Source: DTU024 sp964518875
GTDB taxonomy: Bacteria > Bacillota > Clostridia > Christensenellales > Aristaeellaceae
Assembly: GCA_964518875.1 (NCBI GenBank)
Contig: CAZFHI010000034.1
Location: 1 to 7,078, forward strand
Direction of reading: 5' to 3'
Length of the DNA: 7,078 nucleotides
Shown here: positions 1 to 6,323 of the stretch, piece after piece
Numbering within the stretch: the stretch's first letter is position 1
Layout: every line of letters begins with the position of its first letter
Made by a program: the position numbers and the translations under genes
The notes under the pieces: model-generated
Told to the model about the DNA's origin: nothing
Seen by the model: only the letters and a program-made list of their open reading frames with translations
Database searches by the model: none

Positions 1-1
1 C

Positions 2-30
2 AGACCGTCGTTTTATCTTTAACTCGGTCT
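2..30 (-). repeat. Inverted repeat over the small ORF stop codon
   Basis: AGACCG at 2-7 pairs with CGGTCT at 25-30. Read on the minus strand, an inner GTT/AAC pairing is also possible, giving an interrupted 9-bp stem. It overlaps the stop codon of the 25-aa frame. It may be the stem of a terminator whose T-run would lie outside the window, but no T-run is visible here. Confidence 0.3.
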
Positions 31-96
31 CACATCATTGACAAATGTACATCTTATGAGTTTCTCTCCGTTTTCACAATAAAAACATTGCGTCAT
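19..96 (-). CDS. 25-aa Cys-containing small ORF, divergent from the regulator
   Basis: A 25-codon frame starts at ATG 96-94 and ends at TAA 21-19. It is preceded at 7 bases by a perfect AGGAGG (104-109) and lies about 26 bases downstream of a strong minus-strand promoter (129-157). The other two frames are closed across this stretch, so the initiation signals clearly serve this frame. The peptide has Cys at 4, 7 and 16; it begins MTQCFYCENGEKL, with a CxxC that resembles the first half of a zinc knuckle. I do not recognise a family. It could be a real small protein, a leader peptide, or the N-terminal piece of a longer gene broken by a frameshift and continuing past the window edge. A regulator operator covers its -35 box, so it is probably controlled by the divergent GntR/LacI protein. 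The translation signals are seen directly; the function is unknown. Confidence 0.5.
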   Translation of the reverse strand: MTQCFYCENGEKLIRCTFVNDVRPS

Positions 97-128
97 ATAA
101 ATTCCTCCTGAAAACTAATTTTAGCCCG

Positions 129-157
129 AGTATACGTCTGTCCCTTTAAAAAGTCAA
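129..157 (-). promoter_or_regulatory. Sigma-A promoter for the small divergent ORF
   Basis: On the minus strand the -35 box TTGACT (157-152) is followed by a 17-bp spacer and the -10 box TATACT (134-129). Transcription would start near 122, leaving a leader of about 26 bases before the ATG at 96 with AGGAGG in place. The palindrome at 154-165 overlaps the -35 box, so a bound repressor would exclude RNA polymerase. Confidence 0.65.
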
Positions 158-165
158 CATGTTTA
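154..165. promoter_or_regulatory. Operator copy 1 (TCAACATGTTTA)
   Basis: TCAACATGTTTA differs at one position from the perfect palindrome at 218-229, and the shared stretch extends to GTCAACATGTTkAG. It overlaps the -35 box of the minus promoter and ends 15 bases before the -35 box of the plus promoter. It lies 64 bp from copy 2, about six helical turns, which would allow the two sites to be bridged on one face. Assignment to the adjacent GntR/LacI regulator is an inference from position and symmetry. Confidence 0.6.
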
Positions 166-179
166 GTACCGAAGATCTA

Positions 180-208
180 TTGACAATAAAAAATTACAAT
201 GATACAAT
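180..208 (+). promoter_or_regulatory. P1 promoter of the regulator gene
   Basis: A perfect -35 box TTGACA (180-185), a 17-bp spacer and the -10 box TACAAT (203-208, one mismatch to TATAAT) predict a start near 215. The palindrome at 218-229 would then lie just downstream of the start point, a typical repressor position. The leader to the ATG at 345 would be about 130 bases. Confidence 0.65.
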
Positions 209-217
209 ATCAGCGGG

Positions 218-237
218 TCAACATGTTGAGAACATGT
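218..237. promoter_or_regulatory. Operator copy 2 plus adjacent third ACATGT half-copy
   Basis: TCAACATGTTGA (218-229) is a perfect 12-bp palindrome. It is followed by a weaker third copy, GAACATGTC (230-238), whose ACATGT core is offset by 11 bp, one helical turn. The cluster sits at about +3 to +23 relative to P1. Operators of AraR-type GntR/LacI hybrids are likewise short palindromes close to promoters, so this is the best candidate autoregulatory site. Binding by this protein is inferred. Confidence 0.6.
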
Positions 238-270
238 CGTTTGCTTTTCTCGACATATTTATCTCATCTT

Positions 271-299
271 TTGACGCGTAACAACCGATAAGTTATAAT
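271..299 (+). promoter_or_regulatory. P2 promoter of the regulator gene
   Basis: TTGACG (271-276), a 17-bp spacer and a perfect TATAAT (294-299) predict a start near 306, about 39 bases upstream of the regulator ATG. No copy of the ACATGT palindrome overlaps P2, although the operator 2/3 cluster ends 33 bases upstream of its -35 box. P2 may therefore give basal or differently controlled expression. Confidence 0.6.
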
Positions 300-344
300 C
301 TTTTTGTTAATGGTTTACTTTAAAAAAATCAGTCAGGGAAAATA

Positions 345-1439
345 ATGAAAAAAAATAATGCTCAGGAAAAAAGCGGCTTCCTTTATCAGCAGATTTATGA
401 AGCGCTCAAAAAACAGATACTCGACGAAGTTTTGCGGAGCGGCGATCTTATTCCTCCCGAAAACCAAATCGCCAGGCAGTACAACGTTAATAGAAGCACA
501 GTACGCAAAGCGCTGCAAATGCTTGTAGACGATGGTCTTGTTCAAAAAAAGCCGGGGAAAGGCAGTATCGTACTGGATCGCAGCGCTCCGAGAACGCCTC
601 TTTACCGCAATCCGTCCGTTTCAACTTCGTATCGCAACATAGGTTTCCTTCTGCCCAGCGGCAACGCAATTACACAGCTGTTTTATTCAACGCTGTTTTT
701 CGTACTGGAAAGGGAGTTTAAGCGTTTCAATTTTTCTCTTATATATTCAACTTTCAATGAACATGACGATTTGCAGCAAACCATAAGCGATTATAATCTC
801 AGCGGTATTATTTTTGTCAGCAATATTTCGCCAAAACAAATTACCTGCGCGCTTAATTGCGGTATTCCATGTACGCTGGTTAATAGTTATGACAGCCGCA
901 TACCATCAGTGCTGTCGGATAATATTACAGGCGCTTATCTCGCGGGAAAATATCTGGTAAAATGCGGTCATCGCGACGTCGTTATTCTTTCCGGAGTGCG
1001 CAGCTACGTATGCAGCGCGGAGCGCATTGCCGGGTTCCGGCGAGCTTTTTCCGAAATCGGTATTGACATTCCAAATTCCAGCATTTTACCGGCGGACTCC
1101 TGGGAACAGGAATCCGGTCAAATTGTTATCAGCGATTATTTATCCAGCCGCAAATCAACGCCAACCGCAATTTTCGGCCTTAACGATCGCTTGGCTTTCG
1201 GCGCCATAAAGGCAATTCAGCAATGCGGATTAAGGGTTCCTGAAGACATAAGCGTTATAGGATATGATAATCTGAATAACAATCTTTTCCCGCTTACGTC
1301 AATTGAAACGCATGTGGAATCGATTGCCGAAGCGGCCGCCCAGGCGCAGCTTTGGCAGCAATTAGGCGGGAGCCGTATCCCAGAACGTATTAACATTGCG
1401 ACAGAACTGGTTGAAGGTGAAACTGTAAGAAAAATTTAA
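345..1439 (+). CDS. GntR-type HTH / LacI-type sensor transcriptional regulator
   Basis: A 364-residue cytoplasmic DNA-binding regulator of the AraR-like hybrid class. Residues about 11-77 are a GntR winged helix, with the typical PPENQIARQYNVNRSTVRKA recognition region (37-56) and the wing GLVQKKPGKGSIV (64-76). A linker (78-97) leads to a LacI/periplasmic-binding-protein sensor domain (98-364). That domain shows its usual C-terminal signature PTAIFGLNDRLAFGAIKA (273-290) and VPEDISVIGYDN (298-309). The length matches the family (about 360). The ATG at 345 has a modest AGGGA site 5 bases upstream (335-339); two promoters and two or three palindromic operators lie in front. Proteins of this class normally repress sugar-use genes and are released by a sugar ligand; the ligand here cannot be read from the sequence. 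The reductase gene follows in the same direction, so the two are probably cotranscribed. Confidence 0.9.
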   Translation: MKKNNAQEKSGFLYQQIYEALKKQILDEVLRSGDLIPPENQIARQYNVNRSTVRKALQMLVDDGLVQKKPGKGSIVLDRSAPRTPLYRNPSVSTSYRNIGFLLPSGNAITQLFYSTLFFVLEREFKRFNFSLIYSTFNEHDDLQQTISDYNLSGIIFVSNISPKQITCALNCGIPCTLVNSYDSRIPSVLSDNITGAYLAGKYLVKCGHRDVVILSGVRSYVCSAERIAGFRRAFSEIGIDIPNSSILPADSWEQESGQIVISDYLSSRKSTPTAIFGLNDRLAFGAIKAIQQCGLRVPEDISVIGYDNLNNNLFPLTSIETHVESIAEAAAQAQLWQQLGGSRIPERINIATELVEGETVRKI

Positions 1440-1446
1440 CATTCAA

Positions 1447-1463
1447 GCGGGCGTTTCGCCTGT
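1447..1463 (+). repeat. Small hairpin between regulator and reductase genes
   Basis: GCGGGCG (1447-1453) and CGCCTGT (1457-1463) form a 7-bp stem, including two G-U pairs, around a TTT loop. There is no T-run after it, so it is not a convincing terminator. It may cause partial attenuation or protect the downstream message. No clear promoter is seen in this 47-base gap. Confidence 0.35.
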
Positions 1464-1486
1464 ATAACAATAATGGAGGTATTTTT

Positions 1487-2497
1487 ATGGAAATGGTAAA
1501 ACTTGGCAACTCAAATCTTAAGGTCAGCAAAATGACGATCGGATGCTGGACTTTCGGCGGCGGCAGCGGCAGCTATTGGGGCAAACAGGAAGCGAGCGAA
1601 AGCGAAGCGCTTCTGCGTGAAGCTATTGATATGGGCGTTAATTATTTTGACACTGCTTTTGTCTACAACGACGGCGAAGCTGAAAAAGCGCTGGGAGATA
1701 TTATTTCTCACGGTATGCGTGAAAAAATGATTATCTGTAATAAAATACCGCAATTATCATATGACGAGCTTTCAAGCTACGAACAGCAGGTTCGCGACAG
1801 TTTGACCCGTTTAAAAACAGATTATATAGATGTGTTATTAATGCACTGGCCTTGCAACGATAAAGATTTGCTTCGGGCTAACCTGGAGCAGCTTCAAAAA
1901 GTAAAAGACAAAGGCCTTGTCCGCGAAATAGGCGTAAGCAATTTCGGCGTGGGACAAATGACCATCGTGAAGGAAATGAACATAAACATATGCGTCAACG
2001 AGCTCGCTTACAATATCATGCATCGCGGCGCCGAGTTGGCCATTTTCCCTTATACTAAGAAAAACAATATCGGCGTAATGGCGTATATGCCGCTTATGCA
2101 AGGTATTCTCACCGGCAAATATGATTCAATTGACGACATTCCGCCGGTTCGCCGTCGCACGATCCACTTTGACAGCCGCAAAAACGACAAAATTCGCCAC
2201 GGAGGCCAGGGCATGGAGCCGCAGGTCCAGCAATTTATTAGCGATTTAAAACAGCTTTCCAATGAATCCGGCATCAGTTGCAGCGATTTATGCATAAGCT
2301 GGATACTTTCCAACAAAGCTGTCAGCACAGTTTTAGTCGGCTGCCGCAATACGGCGCAGCTTAAAGCCAACGTGAAAGCCATAGAAACAAAGCTGCCCGA
2401 CGATCTGGTCGCCAGTCTTAATAAAATAAGCGCTCCTATAGCAGATTTGTGCGGCGCAAATTGCGACCCCTGGCAGTGGAACAGCCGCGTATGGTAA
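1487..2497 (+). CDS. Aldo/keto reductase
   Basis: A 336-residue NAD(P)H-dependent oxidoreductase with the aldo/keto reductase TIM-barrel fold, presumably cytoplasmic (no signal peptide). The catalytic tetrad is present: Asp55 (NYFDTA), Tyr60 (FVYNDGEAE), Lys86 (CNKIP) and His120 (LLMHWP). Other family landmarks are GLVREIGVSNF in the middle of the barrel and the C-terminal cofactor-loop region STVLVGCRNTAQL. The end CDPWQWNSRVW resembles the C-termini of related bacterial reductases. The ATG at 1487 has GGAGG (1475-1479) at 7 bases. It lies 47 bases behind the sugar-type regulator, which suggests a substrate such as a sugar, uronate or other sugar-derived carbonyl; the exact substrate cannot be inferred. 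A strong terminator follows at 2583. Confidence 0.92.
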   Translation: MEMVKLGNSNLKVSKMTIGCWTFGGGSGSYWGKQEASESEALLREAIDMGVNYFDTAFVYNDGEAEKALGDIISHGMREKMIICNKIPQLSYDELSSYEQQVRDSLTRLKTDYIDVLLMHWPCNDKDLLRANLEQLQKVKDKGLVREIGVSNFGVGQMTIVKEMNINICVNELAYNIMHRGAELAIFPYTKKNNIGVMAYMPLMQGILTGKYDSIDDIPPVRRRTIHFDSRKNDKIRHGGQGMEPQVQQFISDLKQLSNESGISCSDLCISWILSNKAVSTVLVGCRNTAQLKANVKAIETKLPDDLVASLNKISAPIADLCGANCDPWQWNSRVW

Positions 2498-2582
2498 TTG
2501 CCCCGCGTTAAATATTCTTATATTTTAATATATTGTTTAAGGCTTTTTAATCCACACCTTAAATAAAATAATAATTAAACTT

Positions 2583-2619
2583 AAAAAACGCTCCGGAATT
2601 AACCGAAGCGTTTTTTTTT
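2583..2619. terminator. Bidirectional rho-independent terminator
   Basis: AAAAAACGCT (2583-2592) pairs with AGCGTTTTTT (2607-2616). A C/A mismatch and an inner CGG/CCG extension follow, closing a six-base AATTAA loop. Nine T residues follow on the plus strand and a run of A before it gives a T-run on the minus strand. It serves the reductase from the left and the solute-binding-protein operon from the right. The rest of the gap (2498-2582) is AT-rich, with a possible loose inverted repeat at 2536-2563. Confidence 0.9.
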
Positions 2620-2628
2620 ATGAATATT

Positions 2629-4245
2629 TTACTTGCCCATTATTGTAGCGTAAGCTTCCGCGCCCTGGTCTATAATTTCCTGAAGACCCATGTCCTTAAG
2701 TTCTTCATATTTCTGCTGGAATTCTTCAACGCTTATCTGGCCCGCTATGCACTGGTCGCGTAACACGCATACGCCCGCCGCGCCCGTGATAAGCTCTCCC
2801 CTGTATTCCGTATAGGCTTCTGTTTCAAGCGTCTGCGGCATAGAGTAGAAATAGTCGTTGTTTACAACGGCAAGCCCGTTATAGAAGGACTGCGAAGCGT
2901 CGTCGAGTTCTTCCTGCTTAAGGCCCTTGAACAGGCACTGCGTGAACGCGTCTGTAAACCATTTGCCGCCGAAGGGCTCGTATTCCATGCCTGTCGCGCG
3001 GTAGTCCACAAAGCCGTTCGCGACGATTTCAGGCTTTATAACGTATTGGCCGTCTGCCATGTCATAGGTTTTGCCTTCTATGCCGTAGTTGTAGAGTATA
3101 AGGCCTTCTTCGCCGAAGTTCCAGTTGAACGCCTTGAGTATATCTTCAACCTTGCCCTTTTCTTCCGCGGCTGAAGTTATGCACCAGACGCTTGTAACGG
3201 CTTTACGCTCATGCGTCATCTGGTCGCCGTAAGGGCCCGTTATAGGAGCTACGCATTCCCAAAAAGCGTCTTTCGCGCCTGAATCGCGGTTCATGTCGGT
3301 TGAAATTCTCGCGCGCTCTGCCCATGTCAAAGCTGTGCCTACAAGGCCTGAATCCATGGCGGTAAACAGTTCCGCCTGTTTGCGCATAGTGAACTCAGGG
3401 TCTATAAGGCCTTCTTTGTACATATCCTGAACGGTCTGCAAAAATTCCATATAGCGCGGGTGTTCGTACACCATGGTATATGTGCCGTCGTCCAAAACGC
3501 AGAACTGCGTGTCCGATGATGTCCTTATGCCGAAAGCGTTCATAAGGGCCTGCATGCATTTTTCGCCGTTCTCGCCCATTTCAAGAGCCAGCGGTATTTC
3601 GTCCCCCGCATCGCCGTTTTCGTTAAGGTCGTTATCGCGTATGCCGCGCCACAGCGCCATCCATTCGTCCCAGTTAGTGGGAGTTTCCATTTCAAGCTTG
3701 TCAAGCCAGTCCTTGCGTATCATAACGGATTGGCTTCCGGGAACGTCTACTATTGTAGGTATGGTATAAATATGGCCGTCCGCCTGGCGCCAGTCCGCCA
3801 TTCTGTCTTCGCCGACAGCTTCTACTATATTGGGGATAAGGTCCAGATATTCGTCAAGCTGCACAACAGCGCCTTCTTCAACGAGATTTAACACGCCGTA
3901 AGAGCCCGCGCCTATTATGTCCGGCAGTTTGCCTGAAGCAAGGGTCGTGGCAACGTGGGTATCATAACCGTCTATGCTGCGCCAGTCTATCATAAACTTA
4001 GCGTTTATCTTTTTCTCTATTGCAGGGAAATAATAGCAGCCGTCATACTCCGTAGGGTAGTTGTTAAAGTGAATGCCCATGCCGGTTATTTCAAGCGGCT
4101 CTTCAAAGTAAAGCTCTTTTGAAGGTTCAAGCTCTACGCCCTCTAATATGGACTTTGGATCCGGCGCCTTCAGCTCTTGCGCAAAAGCAAGGGAAAGGCT
4201 CAGCAGCATGGCCGCCGCAAGCGTTAGTGATAGCAGTTTTTTCAT
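2629..4245 (-). CDS. Extracellular sugar-type solute-binding protein (LplA/YtcQ family)
   Basis: A 538-residue ABC-importer binding protein, acting outside the cytoplasmic membrane and delivering substrate to the two permeases encoded upstream. Residues 1-22 form a classical signal peptide with a cleavage site at AFA|QE. There is no lipobox cysteine, which is unusual because Gram-positive binding proteins are normally lipid-anchored. The body has the family's features: LASGKLPDII (102-111), VMIRKDWLDKL (174-184), WDEWMALWRGIRDND (192-206) and an Asp/Asn-rich loop, NENGDAGDEIPL (208-219), that resembles a calcium loop found in many relatives. The length fits the large LplA-type group (about 500-560). 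The ATG has AGGAGG at 5 bases. It is the last gene of the operon. The substrate is probably an oligosaccharide or substituted sugar (family knowledge), not determinable here. Confidence 0.9.
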   Translation of the reverse strand: MKKLLSLTLAAAMLLSLSLAFAQELKAPDPKSILEGVELEPSKELYFEEPLEITGMGIHFNNYPTEYDGCYYFPAIEKKINAKFMIDWRSIDGYDTHVATTLASGKLPDIIGAGSYGVLNLVEEGAVVQLDEYLDLIPNIVEAVGEDRMADWRQADGHIYTIPTIVDVPGSQSVMIRKDWLDKLEMETPTNWDEWMALWRGIRDNDLNENGDAGDEIPLALEMGENGEKCMQALMNAFGIRTSSDTQFCVLDDGTYTMVYEHPRYMEFLQTVQDMYKEGLIDPEFTMRKQAELFTAMDSGLVGTALTWAERARISTDMNRDSGAKDAFWECVAPITGPYGDQMTHERKAVTSVWCITSAAEEKGKVEDILKAFNWNFGEEGLILYNYGIEGKTYDMADGQYVIKPEIVANGFVDYRATGMEYEPFGGKWFTDAFTQCLFKGLKQEELDDASQSFYNGLAVVNNDYFYSMPQTLETEAYTEYRGELITGAAGVCVLRDQCIAGQISVEEFQQKYEELKDMGLQEIIDQGAEAYATIMGK

Positions 4246-4271
4246 GTGTTCCTCCTTAGTTTTTTATATTT

Positions 4272-4290
4272 ATACGGCTGTCCGCCGTAT
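4272..4290 (-). repeat. Intercistronic stem-loop before the binding-protein gene
   Basis: ATACGGC (4272-4278) and GCCGTAT (4284-4290) form a perfect 7-bp stem with a five-base loop. It sits in the 60-base gap between the second permease and the binding protein. There is no proper T-run on the minus strand. The likely role is stabilising or processing the downstream message so that the binding protein is made in excess of the permeases (inference). A TATAAT (4294-4289 on the minus strand) overlaps its edge but lacks a good -35 box. Confidence 0.5.
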
Positions 4291-4305
4291 TATATCCGCA
4301 AAAAG

Positions 4306-5226
4306 TCATCCTTTAACTGCGCCAAGCGTTATGCCTGATATAAAGTAGCGCTGCAAGAACGGGTACAGCACAACCATAGGCACCATGGAAACTACAAGCA
4401 CGGCGTTGCGCGTCTGCTGTCCCAGCGCCGCGGCGCCCGCGGTGTCCGCGCTGCTTCCCAAGGATATTGAATAAGTAGAGCTTTCCGCGTTTAAAACCAT
4501 TTCTTTAAGTATAAGCTGCAGCGTAAATTTATCTTTATCGCCTATAAACAGAAGAGGGTTCAAAAAGTCGTTCCAGTGGCCTACTATTATCCACAAGGCG
4601 ACCGTTGCAAGCACAGGCTTTGAAAGCGGTATGATAAGCTGGAAAAGTATTCTGAAGTCGTTCGCGCCGTCTATGTTGGCGGACTCCACTATGGATTTTG
4701 GCAGGGATTCAAAATAGCTGCGCACTATTACAACGTAGTAGGCGCTTATCAAACTGTTCAGTATAAGGGACCATAGTGAATTTTGCAGTCCCAATCTGGA
4801 TATTGTTAAAAACGTAGGTATAATGCCGCCGTTAAACCACATGGTTACGAGTATAAGTATGCTGAAAAGTTTTTTACCGTAGAAATCGCCAAAGGCCAAA
4901 GGATACGCTGCCATGCACAGAGCCAAAATACCGAGAACGCAGCCTGCGCCCGCTACTATTACGGAATTTTTAACCGAGTTCCACAGGCTCGCGTTAGCGA
5001 ATATATTGCTGTAGGCCTGCGCGTTAAAACCTATGGGGTATATGGTAATTTCTCCCCGAAGGACGGCGTGCTCGTCACTTAAGGAGATGGAAATCATGTT
5101 TAATATGGGGAATATAAAAAACATTATGAGCACTAACATTAAAATCACGTTAAACGCGTCGAATATCTTTTCCCCGACGGAGCGCTTGATAAAGTTTTTG
5201 TTTTTGCGGCGTGGTCTTACTGTCAT
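4306..5226 (-). CDS. Sugar ABC transporter permease, LplC/YtcP type (MalG-like)
   Basis: A 306-residue inner-membrane subunit of a CUT1-type importer, forming the channel with the partner permease encoded just upstream. A basic N-terminus (RPRRKNKNFIKR) precedes the first membrane segment (about 25-47); about six hydrophobic segments follow. The EAA loop that contacts the ATPase is seen as ESANIDGANDFRILFQ (181-196), followed by LIIPLSKP (197-204). The C-terminus GITLGAVKG is typical of the subfamily. The start has a GGGGGA purine run just before the ATG and only 10 bases separate it from the upstream permease stop, so the two are translationally coupled. The long loop around 245-275 is also usual in YtcP-like proteins. 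Confidence 0.92.
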   Translation of the reverse strand: MTVRPRRKNKNFIKRSVGEKIFDAFNVILMLVLIMFFIFPILNMISISLSDEHAVLRGEITIYPIGFNAQAYSNIFANASLWNSVKNSVIVAGAGCVLGILALCMAAYPLAFGDFYGKKLFSILILVTMWFNGGIIPTFLTISRLGLQNSLWSLILNSLISAYYVVIVRSYFESLPKSIVESANIDGANDFRILFQLIIPLSKPVLATVALWIIVGHWNDFLNPLLFIGDKDKFTLQLILKEMVLNAESSTYSISLGSSADTAGAAALGQQTRNAVLVVSMVPMVVLYPFLQRYFISGITLGAVKG

Positions 5227-5236
5227 TTTTCCCCCT

Positions 5237-6166
5237 TTACAGCAAAGAAATGTCTGAAACGCGTTTGCTTATATGGTTCGTAATAAGCACAAGGAATAAG
5301 CTTATTACAGAGTTAAACAGTCCCACCGCCGTAGCGTAGCCGTAGTTGCGGCTTTCCATACCCGTTTTATATGAAAACGTAGGCAGCATTTCTGAAGCCG
5401 GCAGGTTAAGATTGTTTTGCAGAAGGTATACTTTTTCAAAATTTACGTTCAGCATCTGCCCCATGCGCATGATGAATATTATGATAAACGTTGGCAAAAG
5501 CCCGGGCAGAGTAACGTGCCAAACCTGCCTGAAGCGGTTCGCACCGTCTATGCGCGCGGCTTCGTAAAGGCCCGTATCAATGCTCGCCAGCGCGGATACA
5601 TATATTACGGCGTCCCAGCCTACAGACTGCCACGCGCCTGAAATTACGTTTATAGGCACAAAGTAACTGGGTTCCGCAAGGTAGTTAACAGGCGTGCCGC
5701 CCGAGGCGGTTACCATTTTTGCTATTATGCCAAGGCTCGGGGACGTAATTGTAGTTATCATTGATACCATGACGACCGTTGACACAAAGTGGGGGAGATA
5801 CGATATGGTCTGCACAGTTTTTTTATATTTTACGCTGCGCAGCTCGTTTAAAAGTATGGCAAACAGCATAGGCAAAGGGAACAAGAACACTACGGCGCTC
5901 AGGTTGAGCCTGAGCGTATTGCCTATGTATCTGCTTAAATTCGGGTTTGAAAAAAGCTTTTTAAACCATTTTAAGCCTACATACTTGCTGCCTTCAAAAC
6001 CCTTTAACAGTTTATAGTTATAAAAAGAAGTTCTTAAGAACCACATGGGCATATACTTGAACAGAATTAAATAGACGACTATAGGGATTACCATCATATA
6101 AATATAGCGGTTGCGCCAGATGCTGCTCCTTATCTTCGCCCACTTATTGGCCTTTACTTTTTGCAA
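5237..6166 (-). CDS. Sugar ABC transporter permease, LplB/YteP type (MalF-like), TTG start
   Basis: The first permease of the importer, 309 residues from the chosen start, located in the cytoplasmic membrane. The first membrane segment begins YIYMMVIPIVVYLILF, and about six segments follow. The EAA loop reads YEAARIDGANRFRQVW and continues HVTLPGLLP. The frame is open from an ATG at 6199 (320 residues), but that ATG has no ribosome binding site and lies only about 16 bases from the predicted transcript start. TTG at 6166-6164 has AAAGGAG at 6 bases (6179-6173), plus a second purine-rich GGAGGGG just before it. In the longer version this ribosome site would be translated as RRGKEF. I therefore prefer TTG. 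The operon has no ATPase gene, as is normal for Lpl/Ytc-type importers that share an MsmX-like ATPase. Confidence 0.9.
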   Translation of the reverse strand: MQKVKANKWAKIRSSIWRNRYIYMMVIPIVVYLILFKYMPMWFLRTSFYNYKLLKGFEGSKYVGLKWFKKLFSNPNLSRYIGNTLRLNLSAVVFLFPLPMLFAILLNELRSVKYKKTVQTISYLPHFVSTVVMVSMITTITSPSLGIIAKMVTASGGTPVNYLAEPSYFVPINVISGAWQSVGWDAVIYVSALASIDTGLYEAARIDGANRFRQVWHVTLPGLLPTFIIIFIMRMGQMLNVNFEKVYLLQNNLNLPASEMLPTFSYKTGMESRNYGYATAVGLFNSVISLFLVLITNHISKRVSDISLL

Positions 6167-6221
6167 GCGGAACTCCTTTCCCCTCCGTATCCGGTGCATA
6201 TATTTTTATTTGACTAACAGA

Positions 6222-6250
6222 ATTATAACGGCCGTTTAAATTTTTGTCAA
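6222..6250 (-). promoter_or_regulatory. Perfect-consensus promoter of the importer operon
   Basis: On the minus strand TTGACA (6250-6245), exactly 17 bp, then TATAAT (6227-6222): all twelve consensus positions match. Transcription would start near 6215, giving a leader of about 49 bases to the TTG start. No copy of the TCAACATGTTGA operator is present around it. Such a strong core usually needs repression or other control, but the controlling element is not obvious. Confidence 0.85.
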
Positions 6251-6257
6251 TAAGCAA

Positions 6258-6284
6258 GGTAAAGCGGCTCCCCGCCGCTGAACC
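6258..6284. repeat. Inverted repeat just upstream of the importer promoter
   Basis: AGCGGC (6263-6268) and GCCGCT (6274-6279) form a perfect stem around TCCCC; after a two-base mismatch on each side, GGT (6258-6260) and ACC (6282-6284) also pair. The 27-base element ends 8 bases before the -35 box. It could be an operator for an unknown regulator, or a weak terminator of the broken acetyltransferase gene upstream; only a short TTT follows it on the minus strand. The remaining bases 6285-6323 contain an 8-bp palindrome CTGATCAG (6284-6291) and no gene. Confidence 0.45.
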
Positions 6285-6323
6285 TGATCAGTAACGAGGA
6301 GCTTGGATCTTTTAAACTTAAAT

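Noticed and set aside
2536..2563. Inverted repeat TTTAAGG / CCTTAAA after the reductase gene
   Set aside because: It is AT-rich with a 14-base loop and no T-run; the strong terminator at 2583-2619 explains the gap.
3473..3769. 98-codon plus-strand frame inside the binding-protein gene
   Set aside because: It is a shadow of the minus-strand solute-binding protein, whose family match is clear throughout.
4289..4317. Internal promoter before the binding-protein gene (TATAAT on the minus strand)
   Set aside because: At 17 bp the -35 position reads GTTAAA, a poor match, and no extended -10 TG is present; it is only noted with the stem-loop.
6200..6260. Copy of the TCAACATGTTGA operator at the importer promoter
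   Set aside because: I looked on both strands and found no ACATGT core here, so control of the importer by the neighbouring regulator is not supported.
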